Positions 44,961 to 53,867 are shown, numbered from the stretch's first letter. The stretch: 64,000 nucleotides of DNA from Muricauda sp. SCSIO 64092 (GCF_023016285.1 NZ_CP095413.1:2852001-2916000), one strand, 5' to 3'. Notes: a model not told the origin generated them from the letters alone. Program-made: numbers and translations.

Positions 44961-45257
44961 ATGAAGAAGCGTATTCTCCTTGCTATAGTATCAATGGCTA
45001 CCTTGTCCATTTCCAATGCGCATACGGTACACCCAATGGAAGTATCCGTGGAAAAAACGGACGAGTACCAAAAAATTGATGCTTCGGAATTGCCGCCAGC
45101 CGTAGTGGAAGCATTGCTTAAGGATTATCCCACCTCTAAATTAAGTCAAGCTTTTAAGAACCGATATGGTAAGTACAAGCTCATTATGGTATTACAAAGT
45201 GGTACAAGAAGAACGGTCTACATCGATTCCTACGGTCGTTGGTTACCTAAAAAATAG
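44961..45257 (+). CDS. Secreted PepSY-like protein A
   Basis: This 98-residue protein has signal peptide MKKRILLAIVSMATLSISNA and one PepSY-like domain: ASELPPAVVEALLKDYPTSK and KYKLIMVLQSGTRRTVYIDS, ending in GRWLPKK. It is a paralogue of the next gene (shared LP-AV--A--DYPT pattern). Such domains are thought to act as inhibitors or ligand-binding modules in the periplasm. A terminator follows, so it is transcribed separately from its paralogue. Confidence 0.7.
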   Translation: MKKRILLAIVSMATLSISNAHTVHPMEVSVEKTDEYQKIDASELPPAVVEALLKDYPTSKLSQAFKNRYGKYKLIMVLQSGTRRTVYIDSYGRWLPKK

Positions 45258-45281
45258 CTATCGTCTTCGAAAAACCTGGAG

Positions 45282-45307
45282 GACCATCTAACAGATGGTC
45301 TTTTTTT
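45282..45307 (+). terminator. Terminator after PepSY-like gene A
   Basis: GACCATCT (45282-45289) and AGATGGTC (45293-45300) form an eight-base stem with a three-base loop, followed by seven T. Confidence 0.85.
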
Positions 45308-45430
45308 GTGTAAAAAATATACAGTCTGTTGGGTTTGGTAAACATAATTACACAACTCCTATTTTTATTGTAAAATCATAAACATCTTATTTTCAAACAG
45401 TTAAATCCTATTTTGCTCTTTGAAAAGTAT

Positions 45431-45446
45431 TGGCACTGGATTTTCA
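45431..45446 (+). promoter_or_regulatory. Candidate sigma-54 (-24/-12) promoter of PepSY-like gene B
   Basis: TGGCACTGGATTTTCA has a perfect TGGCAC -24 element and TTTCA in the -12 position, one base away from TTGCA, with the correct five-base spacer. It lies 34 bases before the ATG at 45480. The gene two positions downstream encodes a sigma-54 activator, which makes the call more credible. Confidence 0.55.
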
Positions 45447-45479
45447 TAAGGGTAAGCAAGTTTAATTTTTAAAACATAC

Positions 45480-45788
45480 ATGATGAAAAAATTGATTTTT
45501 GCAACCATTTTATCCATAGCTGGTCTTACGGCTATGGCACAGGAAGAGATTGCCGAACAAATTGGGGATGGGGTGAGTTCAATGAACATTACCCAGGATT
45601 TTGAGGAAATAAGTGTTTCCGACCTCCCAGAGGCTGTTACGGCAGCCGTGGCAAGGGACTATCCTACCGCTAAAATTACCAAAGCATACAAAGACGCTTC
45701 CGATATCTACAAAATGGAAGTTGCTATGGAAGATGGTAGCTCAGGTACGCTATATGCAGATGCGGAAGGGAACTGGATAAAGGTATAG
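45480..45788 (+). CDS. Secreted PepSY-like protein B
   Basis: This 102-residue protein has signal peptide MMKKLIFATILSIAGLTAMA and one PepSY-like domain: VSDLPEAVTAAVARDYPTAK, IYKMEVAMEDGSSGTLYADA, ending in EGNWIKV. The second ATG (45483) is an equal alternative start. A near-consensus sigma-54 promoter precedes it and a sigma-54 activator gene follows it 137 bases downstream, suggesting regulated export of a small envelope protein under that system. Confidence 0.75.
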   Translation: MMKKLIFATILSIAGLTAMAQEEIAEQIGDGVSSMNITQDFEEISVSDLPEAVTAAVARDYPTAKITKAYKDASDIYKMEVAMEDGSSGTLYADAEGNWIKV

Positions 45789-45925
45789 CGTATGTGATTC
45801 ATAGCATATGTGCTTGTTTGGTTTGGAAAGGGGGCCCACATTCGTGGGCTCCCTACTTTTATGATAATTTTACGGCACTTCCAACGTCCAATTCTTTTCC
45901 AGCGCCGTAATTATGGTATTAAGAC

Positions 45926-47275
45926 ATGCCCAAAATCTTAATTATTGAGGACGATACCGCTTTCTGTCAAATGCTACATACGTTTTTGACCAAGCATGGC
46001 TTTGACATTTCATCAACAAGCACAATAAGTGAGGCGGAGAAAGAGTTGCGACTTACTTTTTTTGATGTTATCCTGTCCGATGTCAGATTACCTGAGGGCA
46101 ATGGTATCGCCCTACTTTCCAAAATAAAAAAGCAATTCCCGGGGACACAGGTCATATTAATGACCGGTTATGCAGAGGTAAAAACAGCAGTGGAGGCAAT
46201 GAAAAAGGGAGCGTTCGATTACATTTCCAAGCCCTTTACCCCAGAAAGTATGTTATTGGCCATTACTAATGCACTAGGTAAGGAATCTCAGGGAAAAACA
46301 CTGCCCCCAAAAAAGGAAACTGCCATGGCGCAACCTTCAGGGAAAGGGAATTATGACGCTGTTTTTGGCAGCAGTGAGGCTTCCAAAAAATGGAAACAGT
46401 ACATGGATTTGGTAGCCCCTACGGATATGTCCGTTTTGATTACCGGAGAGAGCGGGACAGGAAAGGAAGTTACGGCGAAGGCCATTCACCGTGGCAGTAG
46501 GCGAAAGCGCGAAAACTTTGTTGCCGTGGATTGTGGCGCCATTCCAAAAGAAATTGCAACCAGTGAGTTTTTTGGACATGTCAAGGGAAGTTTCACGGGT
46601 GCCGTTGCCGATAAAGCAGGGCATTTTGAAACCGCAAACGGCGGTACGCTTTTCTTGGATGAAATAGGAAACCTTTCCTACGAAAACCAAGTGTTACTGC
46701 TTAGGGCACTACAGGAACGAAAGATAAAGCGCGTGGGTAGCTCACAAGAGATTTTGATAGATGTACGAATCATAACCGCAACAAATGAAAGTTTATTGGA
46801 TAGGGTTGCAGAAGGAAGTTTTAGGGAAGATCTATACCATCGTTTGAATGAGTTTTCCATAGAAATCCCTTCCCTAAAGGATCGTGCTGAAGATCTAGTG
46901 CTCTTTGTCAATTATTTTTTGGACAGGGCAAACGAAGAACTCGATAAGAAAGTGACGTGTTTTTCAGAAGATGTGATGCAGATGTTCCATAGGTATGCGT
47001 GGCCGGGTAACCTGAGGGAGCTAAAAAATGTCATAAAACGTGCCGTTCTTTTTACCAAAGGGGATACCATTGAATTAAGCGCAATAGCAAATACATTACA
47101 TGAAAGGACTGGCTTGGACTATGAATCCAAATTCTCAAAATCCAGTTACGAGAGGGAAAAAATCCTCAGTGCCCTAAAACAGACCAATTTTAACAAGAGC
47201 AAAGCAGCCAAGCTATTGCAGATGACAAGAAAGACCCTTTATAATAAAATCGACAAGTATCAATTGGAAGTGTGA
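45926..47275 (+). CDS. Sigma-54-dependent response regulator (NtrC family)
   Basis: This 449-residue regulator has a receiver domain (phospho-acceptor D52 in ILSDVRLPEGNG), an AAA+ domain with Walker A GESGTGKE (174-181), Walker B FLDE (243-246) and a GAFTGA loop that reads GSFTGA (221-226), and a C-terminal Fis-type helix-turn-helix (NKSKAAKLLQMTRKTLYNKI). It activates sigma-54 promoters by ATP hydrolysis. It is convergent with a hybrid kinase, with no base between the two stop codons; that kinase is its likely partner. Confidence 0.93.
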   Translation: MPKILIIEDDTAFCQMLHTFLTKHGFDISSTSTISEAEKELRLTFFDVILSDVRLPEGNGIALLSKIKKQFPGTQVILMTGYAEVKTAVEAMKKGAFDYISKPFTPESMLLAITNALGKESQGKTLPPKKETAMAQPSGKGNYDAVFGSSEASKKWKQYMDLVAPTDMSVLITGESGTGKEVTAKAIHRGSRRKRENFVAVDCGAIPKEIATSEFFGHVKGSFTGAVADKAGHFETANGGTLFLDEIGNLSYENQVLLLRALQERKIKRVGSSQEILIDVRIITATNESLLDRVAEGSFREDLYHRLNEFSIEIPSLKDRAEDLVLFVNYFLDRANEELDKKVTCFSEDVMQMFHRYAWPGNLRELKNVIKRAVLFTKGDTIELSAIANTLHERTGLDYESKFSKSSYEREKILSALKQTNFNKSKAAKLLQMTRKTLYNKIDKYQLEV

Positions 47276-49699
47276 TCAAAGACATTGTAAGATTCCTTTT
47301 TTCAAGTCCAAAACAAGGACCCGAAGTTGCTCAAAGCTTTTTATGGCTTTTGCGTGCGGTACATCAACGGAAAGATTTTCAAACCTTTCAAGGATCGTAA
47401 TGGCATTCTTGACCTCCAATTGACGGAACATGGGCAACATCTTATGGGAAATGGATTTTATCCCATTGTAATCTGATTGTTCCACGGCTGTGGAGAGCAG
47501 TTTCATGTTTTGGGCCGTATTCTCCAAAAAGCTTTTCAAAATTTCGTTTATTCCCTCGGTGTCGTGCACAAAAGCTGAAATACCCTTCAAGTTGAACAGG
47601 GTGGGGTTGATTGGCACTACCCCTGTGTCACAATCATGGAAATCCATAACTTTTGAGATGGCATCAAAAAGCTCTTGTTGTGAAAAAGGTTTTGCCAGCA
47701 CATGGCTAAAACCAGCGTTAGCATAGACGCTTTGGTCCATGCTTCGTTGACCCGTCATCGCAATAAAGGGTTGGCCCTTATAATGTTTATGGTCTTCGCC
47801 TTTTAGTTTCTTAACTACTTCAAAACCATTGATTTTTGGCATTTGGATGTCCGTTAGAACAATATCATATTGAAAATTCACTGTTTTCTGTAGATGCTCG
47901 AAACTTGAAAAAGCTTCAGTACGCATTCCATAGGTTTTTCCGGTTTCGATCAGCAGTTCCAATAAGGTATCGTCGTCATCAAAAATGAGCAATGAAGGCG
48001 GTTTTTTCAAATGATTTCTTTTGGATTGTCCTCTAGAAACTGGGGTATCTGAAAATTGTAGTGGAAAGGTGAGCGTAAAACAACTTCCCTTGTTTTTTTC
48101 ACTTTCCAGATGCAGGGTACCGTCCAATAGCCTGGTTAACTTTTTGGCAATGGTAAGCCCTAAACCATAGCCCCCATATTTTTTTTCTATGGAACTACTC
48201 CCTTGGGTGAACTCTTTAAAAATGGATTCCTGTTTTTCCAAAGCAATGCCAATACCGGTATCAAGGACCTTAATTTCAATATGTGGATTAGCTGTTATCC
48301 CTTGGGTTCGCGCTTGGACTTCCACATCCCCTTTGTCCGTAAACTTAAGTGCGTTCCCCAATAGATTGGCAAGTATTTGGCGCATTCTAAATGGATCCCC
48401 AACGATGGGGATTTCCAACGTATCTTCAATCTCCAACCTAAGCGCTATGGACTTTTTTTTACGTAGGCCTTCAAAATCCAAAGCAATTTCAGTGATTAAG
48501 TGGGACAGCACAAAAGGTATTTTTTCCGGTCGTATTTTACCTGCCTCCAACTTTGAAAAGTCCAGAAGGTCGTTCACCAACCTGTCCACGTATGTAGCAG
48601 CGGATTTTATATGCTTTATATACTCTCTTTGCTTGGTCTCCAGATAGCCATGCTCCATTAATTCAGTATATCCACTTATGCTGTTCAATGGGGTTTTTAG
48701 ATCGTGGCTTACCGTGGATATCAATTGTTCCCTGCTTTTGAGAAGGGACTCGGAATATTTTTTTTCCCGTTCCAATTGTTGACGGTATTGTTGAACCTTC
48801 CAAAAGTCCCTCGTAATTAAAAATGTAGAAATTGAGACCACAATCAGTCCAAGAAAAATGGCAGCTCCGGTCAAATGGTTGCTTCGCCTTATAGCTTCTT
48901 GCTTATGAAGATTATCCAAATAGGTATGGGCAATGATTTCTTTTTCAAAAGCTGTGATCATACTTCTTAGCTTTTGTGAAAGCTCCATATCGGCCCTGTA
49001 GATTTCAAGTTCCTTTACCAATACCGAGCGTTCCATCCGCGACTTTTCCGTTTTGGCGTGTTCCAAAATGGAGCGGGATATGCGCAACATGGAATCTATA
49101 CCTATTTTCGGTGCATTTCCATCTGTTTCATCCGGAATATTGTTATTGAGTAGGGCCACATATTCCCGTATGGAATTTTTGGCCTTTGGGGGCAATTCCT
49201 TAAAATTGGGGACAAAGGTCTCCGGAGTGATCCTTCCCATATCAACCGCTATTTTATCAAACCTTTTGAGCAAGGAATCAATGGGGGCACTTTTGGTATT
49301 CTCTACCTTTAGTTTTCGTAGTTCGGCATTATTGTAGACTTTTTGCTGCAAGAGTTTTTGAATACTGTCCAGCTTTTGAAATTGCCCCTGGTCTTTGGTC
49401 AATAGTTGAATGCTCTCAATGGAATTGAATATGGAATCCACCTTTTTGGCATAGGCCTTAAGGTTTGCCCGTTTTTTGGTTTGCAATACCAATTTGGATA
49501 AATTTTCGGCCTCATACAGTTCTGTGAGCAATGCACTGGTTTTTAACAATTTTTTATTGTCTTCTTCCCTATTGTGTGAGGAGTCGTATTCCTTGAATTC
49601 CGAATAAATGAAAAAAGCAGCAAGCAATACCAATACACCTAAAATAGAATAACTAGCAACAACTTTTAAGATAAACCTTTGCTTGGACTTGGGGTACAT
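47276..49699 (-). CDS. Hybrid histidine kinase with receiver and HPt domains
   Basis: This 807-residue kinase starts at MYPKSKQRFILKVVASYSIL. It has TM1 (12-32), a helical periplasmic sensor rich in Lys/Glu/Leu (40-270), TM2 (277-296), HisKA with H332 in STVSHDLKTPLNS, an ATPase domain (NLLGNALKFTD, GYGLGLTIAKKL), a receiver with D617 in IVLTDIQMPKINGFE and an HPt domain with H752 in SISHKMLPMFRQL. The four-step layout allows phosphorelay to a separate regulator, most simply the adjacent sigma-54 activator. Confidence 0.92.
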   Translation of the reverse strand: MYPKSKQRFILKVVASYSILGVLVLLAAFFIYSEFKEYDSSHNREEDNKKLLKTSALLTELYEAENLSKLVLQTKKRANLKAYAKKVDSIFNSIESIQLLTKDQGQFQKLDSIQKLLQQKVYNNAELRKLKVENTKSAPIDSLLKRFDKIAVDMGRITPETFVPNFKELPPKAKNSIREYVALLNNNIPDETDGNAPKIGIDSMLRISRSILEHAKTEKSRMERSVLVKELEIYRADMELSQKLRSMITAFEKEIIAHTYLDNLHKQEAIRRSNHLTGAAIFLGLIVVSISTFLITRDFWKVQQYRQQLEREKKYSESLLKSREQLISTVSHDLKTPLNSISGYTELMEHGYLETKQREYIKHIKSAATYVDRLVNDLLDFSKLEAGKIRPEKIPFVLSHLITEIALDFEGLRKKKSIALRLEIEDTLEIPIVGDPFRMRQILANLLGNALKFTDKGDVEVQARTQGITANPHIEIKVLDTGIGIALEKQESIFKEFTQGSSSIEKKYGGYGLGLTIAKKLTRLLDGTLHLESEKNKGSCFTLTFPLQFSDTPVSRGQSKRNHLKKPPSLLIFDDDDTLLELLIETGKTYGMRTEAFSSFEHLQKTVNFQYDIVLTDIQMPKINGFEVVKKLKGEDHKHYKGQPFIAMTGQRSMDQSVYANAGFSHVLAKPFSQQELFDAISKVMDFHDCDTGVVPINPTLFNLKGISAFVHDTEGINEILKSFLENTAQNMKLLSTAVEQSDYNGIKSISHKMLPMFRQLEVKNAITILERFENLSVDVPHAKAIKSFEQLRVLVLDLKKGILQCL

Positions 49700-49800
49700 G
49701 TAAAGGGGCTTTCCATAGATATACGTGACAGCATAAGGGTAAAGGTTGTTAAAGGGTGCGAAACAATTCAGTTTTATTATGAAAAATGATCGGTAAGGAT

Positions 49801-49808
49801 TACTTTTG
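49801..49808 (+). promoter_or_regulatory. -7 box of the thiamine operon
   Basis: TACTTTTG matches TAnnTTTG, and transcription would begin about base 49815, just at the first paired bases of the riboswitch. The -33 position reads TATG and is weak. Confidence 0.45.
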
Positions 49809-49810
49809 GC

Positions 49811-49966
49811 GCATCTCAAAGGGGTGCTTTACCAAAGGAGGGGTTTTGAAAGATCAAACCGGAACAGTACGATTCTAAATTTCGACAATCAAAATTCCAA
49901 ATTCCGTAAGGCTGAGATTATACCCATTGAACCTGGGCAGGTAATGCTGCTAAGGGACCGAGCGTT
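49811..49966 (+). promoter_or_regulatory. TPP riboswitch (THI box)
   Basis: The conserved aptamer blocks appear in order: GGGGTGC (49821-49827), GCTGAGA (49910-49916), ACCC (49922-49925), GAACCTGGGCAGGTAATGC (49929-49947) and AGGGA (49953-49957). The P3 arm is unusually long and AT-rich (about 80 bases), which is allowed in the class. It should bind thiamine pyrophosphate and switch off the receptor-oxygenase-PnuT operon. A strong hairpin at 49969-50015 follows, without a T run. Confidence 0.93.
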
Positions 49967-50124
49967 GGGAAAATGTTCCATCCGTCCTGAGCTTCATCGA
50001 AGGATGGACATTTTCAACAAAGGACCAACTGCGCTGTTGGCGAAGTTACCTTTGAATTGGGTCGCTCAAAAAAATTAAGTGTAACCAGAATAATAGCCCC
50101 TTTTATTCGTAAAATTCTTTACGG

Positions 50125-52341
50125 ATGAAAACATCTATTTTCACAACACTGGCCCTGTGCAGCCTAGCGGTATCGCTCAACGCACAAAATCAACAACAGG
50201 ATACTACCCAAGGGACCAAAGTGGTTTTGGATGAGGTTTTGGTATCCGCAGTTAGGGTAACCAAAGAATCTCCGGTCACTTTCTCAGATTTGGACAAGGA
50301 AGAAATCGCCCCCCGAAACCTGGGGCAGGACATTCCCATTTTGATGAACTTTTTGCCTGCCGTGGTCACCACCTCCGATGCTGGAGCTGGTATTGGCTAT
50401 ACCGGAATACGGGTACGCGGAAGTGATGCCACCAGGGTCAACGTGACCATAAATGGAATCCCATATAATGATGCCGAATCACAAGGAACGTTTTGGGTGA
50501 ACATGCCGGATTTTGCTTCTTCCACCCAGAGTTTACAGTTGCAACGTGGTGTGGGAACATCCACCAATGGGGCAGGTGCTTTTGGAGCCAGCCTTAATAT
50601 GCTGACCGATGCTTTTTCCGAAGACGCTTATGGGCACATTTCCTCATCTTTCGGTAGCTTCAATACGTTAAGAAATAATATCAAATTCAGCACGGGTTTA
50701 ATGAATGACCATGTTGAACTTTCTGGGCGGTTATCACGCATTACTTCTGATGGCTATATAGACAGGGCTTCCGCAGAATTGGACTCCTATTTCCTACAAG
50801 GGGTCTACAAGGATGATAATACTTTGGTAAAAGCACTCTTGTTTGGGGGGCACGAAATTACGTATCAAGCTTGGTATGGAACCCCTTTGGCAAGAATAAA
50901 CAATGACGAAGAAGGCATTGAACAGTTTATTGTAGACAATGGACTTACCGAAGAACAAGCTGAAAATCTGAGGAATTCAGATAGACGATACAACTTCTAT
51001 ACTTATGAGAATGAGGTGGACAATTACAAACAAGACCATTTTCAACTGCATTGGAACGAACAACTGGATGCCAATTGGAACACCAATATAGCCTTACATT
51101 ACACTAAAGGAAGGGGCTTTTTTGAGCAGTTTCGGGAAGATGACGATTTTGAAACCTATGGTTTTGAACCCTTGGTTGTAAATGGGGAAGAGGTCAATAC
51201 TACGGATTTGATTCGTAGAAGATGGCTGGACAATGACTTTTATGGAACCGTCTTTTCGGCAAATTATCAAGATGAAAACTTGCAGTTGATCTTGGGCGGA
51301 GGATACAATATCTACAAAGGCGATCATTTTGGCGAGGTCATTTGGGCGCGTTTTGCCAATAACAGTGAATATCGAGATCGGTATTATGACGATACTTCCA
51401 CAAAGACCGATCTAAACCTCTACTCAAAGGCCATCTATAAATTGAATGACCAATGGAGCCTTTTTGGAGATCTTCAATACCGAACTGTGGGTTATGAGGC
51501 CAATGGGGAGGATACCGGCTTGGTAGACGACACCTTTAATTTTTTCAATCCAAAAGCAGGGCTCACATTTGACCTTAATAAAAACAACAACTTTTACTTT
51601 TCTTATGCCCGTGCAAATAGGGAACCCAATCGTAACGATTATGAAAATGGAAATCCCAGGCCAGAAAGGCTTAATGATTTTGAATTGGGTTGGCGTTATA
51701 TCAATCCGTCCGTTCAGTTGAATACCAATGTGTATTATATGCGTTATAAGGACCAATTGGTCCTTACAGGTGAATTAAATGATGTTGGAGCTCCATTGCG
51801 GGCCAATGTTGGGGACAGTTACCGATTGGGATTGGAGATAGACGCCAGATTTTCCCTGGGCAATAAATGGTTTTTACAGCCCAATGTTGCGTTGAGCAGC
51901 AACAAAAACATTGACTTTATCTTTCAGCGAGATGGTGAAATCCAGAATTTGGGCAATACCAATATTGCCTATTCGCCAAATGTGGTGGCTGGCAATATTT
52001 TGGGATACATGCCCCATGCCAATTGGCAATTTTCCCTATTGTCCAAATACGTTAGTGAGCAATATATGGGCAATATAGATGCTGAAGGTTCCATTTTGGA
52101 AGCCTATTCCCAAACGGATTTAAACATTCAATATACCTGGCAGGCCAACTCATTTATCAAGAGTATCGTATTCTCAGGTCTGGTGAACAATATTTTTGAT
52201 CAAGACATTGTGTCCAATGGCTTTTTCTTCACTTTTGATGACGATTCTATTAACCCGGGTACCGTAACCACAGTGGAAGGAGCTGGATTTTATCCCCAGG
52301 CTGGGATTAACTTTTTGTTGGGAGCAACTGTAAACTTTTAA
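50125..52341 (+). CDS. TonB-dependent receptor for thiamine (OMR1 type)
   Basis: This 738-residue receptor has signal peptide MKTSIFTTLALCSLAVSLNA and no regulatory domain; the plug begins directly with VVLDEVLVSAVRVTKESPVT and continues with GYTGIRVRGSDATRVNVTIN. The barrel ends in GINFLLGATVNF. A TPP riboswitch upstream and a PnuT-type transporter downstream place it as the outer-membrane thiamine receptor described for Bacteroidota. The next gene starts nine bases after its stop. Confidence 0.92.
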   Translation: MKTSIFTTLALCSLAVSLNAQNQQQDTTQGTKVVLDEVLVSAVRVTKESPVTFSDLDKEEIAPRNLGQDIPILMNFLPAVVTTSDAGAGIGYTGIRVRGSDATRVNVTINGIPYNDAESQGTFWVNMPDFASSTQSLQLQRGVGTSTNGAGAFGASLNMLTDAFSEDAYGHISSSFGSFNTLRNNIKFSTGLMNDHVELSGRLSRITSDGYIDRASAELDSYFLQGVYKDDNTLVKALLFGGHEITYQAWYGTPLARINNDEEGIEQFIVDNGLTEEQAENLRNSDRRYNFYTYENEVDNYKQDHFQLHWNEQLDANWNTNIALHYTKGRGFFEQFREDDDFETYGFEPLVVNGEEVNTTDLIRRRWLDNDFYGTVFSANYQDENLQLILGGGYNIYKGDHFGEVIWARFANNSEYRDRYYDDTSTKTDLNLYSKAIYKLNDQWSLFGDLQYRTVGYEANGEDTGLVDDTFNFFNPKAGLTFDLNKNNNFYFSYARANREPNRNDYENGNPRPERLNDFELGWRYINPSVQLNTNVYYMRYKDQLVLTGELNDVGAPLRANVGDSYRLGLEIDARFSLGNKWFLQPNVALSSNKNIDFIFQRDGEIQNLGNTNIAYSPNVVAGNILGYMPHANWQFSLLSKYVSEQYMGNIDAEGSILEAYSQTDLNIQYTWQANSFIKSIVFSGLVNNIFDQDIVSNGFFFTFDDDSINPGTVTTVEGAGFYPQAGINFLLGATVNF

Positions 52342-52350
52342 ATAAAAGGG

Positions 52351-53127
52351 ATGTTGGACCAGGTTAAACTTGAAATAGATGAATATGGTTTGGTAAGGAC
52401 CAACATCCCGGTATTTTCAGATATTGAACTAAGAGCGGCACTCGTTACATTTGTTAAACGAACTTGGGATTATCGTAAGACCTACTTGCAAAAAGAATTA
52501 AAAGTCGCTTTTGATGGATATTCTTACCTCGGACAAGAAGATAGTCTTAACCAGTATTCCTTTGATCAGTTACATTCTTTTGTTATTTCCGACCTCTTAC
52601 CATATTCCAGTTTTCCAAAAGAATTCCATACGTTTCTTTTGCAAGAATGGGAACCAATGGTTCAGTTTTTGACAGGACTGCAAGAATTGCTTTTAAGAAA
52701 ATTTAATATAGAGCACTTAAAAGGAGAGTTACGTAATAATATGGGCTATATGGCCAGTTGCAACTATTATCCTTCATTGTCCGATAAAAAAATAAAAGGT
52801 CAGCGTCTGTCCACTCATAGAGATGTTTCGTTTTTTACGGTTTTTCCATTTGGCCTAGATCGGGGATTAGTTATGCAAAAGGATGGCCAAAAACAAAATG
52901 TGGGAGTAATGGAAAGGGTTTTTGCGTTTCCCGGATATATGGCAGAGGTTATGACAGAAGGCAAGATAAAGGCATTGGACCACTATGTAGAAGAATCAAA
53001 AAGACCAAACAAGGAACGGTTTAGTTTTGCATTTTTCTCAATACCTAGACCTGAAGCCGTCATTAACTTCCCAAAAGGCGAGATGGATGGGAAGGACTAT
53101 TACAAGCAATACCTTTCACTTTTTTAA
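52351..53127 (+). CDS. Isopenicillin-N-synthase-like Fe(II)/2-oxoglutarate oxygenase
   Basis: This 258-residue protein has the complete motif series of the IPNS/2-oxoglutarate oxygenase superfamily: NYYP (138-141), the iron ligands H156 and D158 in THRDVSFFTVFPFG, distal H211 in ALDHYVEE, and RFS (R223, S225) for the co-substrate carboxylate. FAFPGYMAEVMTEGKIKALD corresponds to the Gd-xxE-xxTnG segment. It lies nine bases after the receptor and before the PnuT-type gene, under the TPP riboswitch. Its substrate is probably thiamine-related, which is inference; I know of no characterised enzyme with this context. Confidence 0.85.
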   Translation: MLDQVKLEIDEYGLVRTNIPVFSDIELRAALVTFVKRTWDYRKTYLQKELKVAFDGYSYLGQEDSLNQYSFDQLHSFVISDLLPYSSFPKEFHTFLLQEWEPMVQFLTGLQELLLRKFNIEHLKGELRNNMGYMASCNYYPSLSDKKIKGQRLSTHRDVSFFTVFPFGLDRGLVMQKDGQKQNVGVMERVFAFPGYMAEVMTEGKIKALDHYVEESKRPNKERFSFAFFSIPRPEAVINFPKGEMDGKDYYKQYLSLF

Positions 53128-53140
53128 TCATACATTTATT

Positions 53141-53707
53141 TTGGATTTAGGTATTGAAATTGCATCCATAGCCCTGGCCTTGACCTATCTTTTCTTTTTA
53201 ATGCGGCAAAATAAAATCTGTTGGTTTTTTGGTATTGCCTCTTCACTTTTGGGCATTGTCCTCTTTTACAAAACTGCCCTTTATTCTGAAGCCTTGTTGT
53301 ATGTCTACTACGTCATCATTGGGATATATGGATATATATTATGGTCAAAAAAAAGGGATAGGGAAGCACTTAGTGTTACTTGGTTAAAATCAAGGCCCCT
53401 ATTAATTTTTCTGGGGTTAAGTATTATTGGTGGCCTTGTCCTGGGCTTTTGGTTCAAAAACTACACCAATGCTGACTTACCCTATTTTGATGCTTTTACC
53501 ACTTCATTTAGTTTCATGGCCAGTTATTTAGAGGCTAAAAAGTATATTAACGCTTGGGTGTTTTGGATATTCATTAATGGGGCCAATATTGCACTTTATG
53601 GGACAAAGTTGCTCTATGGTTATGCTATATTGGCGTTTATCTATTTTGTTTTCTCTGTAATTGGATATGTGCAGTGGAAGAAATCGTATCAACTTAAATT
53701 CCATTGA
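53141..53707 (+). CDS. pnuT: PnuT-type thiamine transporter (PnuC family)
   Basis: This 189-residue membrane protein is of the PnuC family (NKICWFFGIASSLLGIVLFY, VYYVIIGIYGYILWSKK, INAWVFWIFINGANIALYGT) with about seven helices. Under a TPP riboswitch with a TonB receptor it fits PnuT, the inner-membrane thiamine transporter. The start is uncertain: TTG 53141 avoids overlap with the oxygenase gene, while ATG 53087 would overlap it by 41 bases. The thiamine kinase that often accompanies PnuT in Bacteroidota is absent here. Confidence 0.87.
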   Translation: MDLGIEIASIALALTYLFFLMRQNKICWFFGIASSLLGIVLFYKTALYSEALLYVYYVIIGIYGYILWSKKRDREALSVTWLKSRPLLIFLGLSIIGGLVLGFWFKNYTNADLPYFDAFTTSFSFMASYLEAKKYINAWVFWIFINGANIALYGTKLLYGYAILAFIYFVFSVIGYVQWKKSYQLKFH

Positions 53708-53843
53708 GGCCCTATTTTATTTTGCGCTACCTTAATTTTTTGATGAATCGGAAGAAATAACCCCCGGAGCACAGCCCTTGGCATACCATTGGTGTAGTTC
53801 TCCTGGTCAATTTCATTGGTTAAGGGTTTTCCTTGAGATTGCC

Positions 53844-53867
53844 ATTCCCATGAAAATGGGAATTTTT
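53844..53867 (+). terminator. Terminator of the thiamine operon
   Basis: ATTCCCAT (53844-53851) and ATGGGAAT (53856-53863) form an eight-base stem with loop GAAA, followed by TTTT. It lies between the PnuT-type gene and the oxidoreductase gene. Confidence 0.75.

Noticed and set aside
45831..45856. GC-rich hairpin (GGGGCCCAC/GTGGGCTCCC) between the PepSY-like gene and the sigma-54 regulator.
   Set aside because: The stem has a bulge and no T run follows; it may be a weak terminator, but I cannot support it.
47276..49819. Start of the hybrid kinase at 49819.
   Set aside because: The first 40 residues run across the promoter region of the thiamine operon and do not resemble a kinase N-terminus; MYPKSKQRF at 49699 gives a proper membrane anchor.
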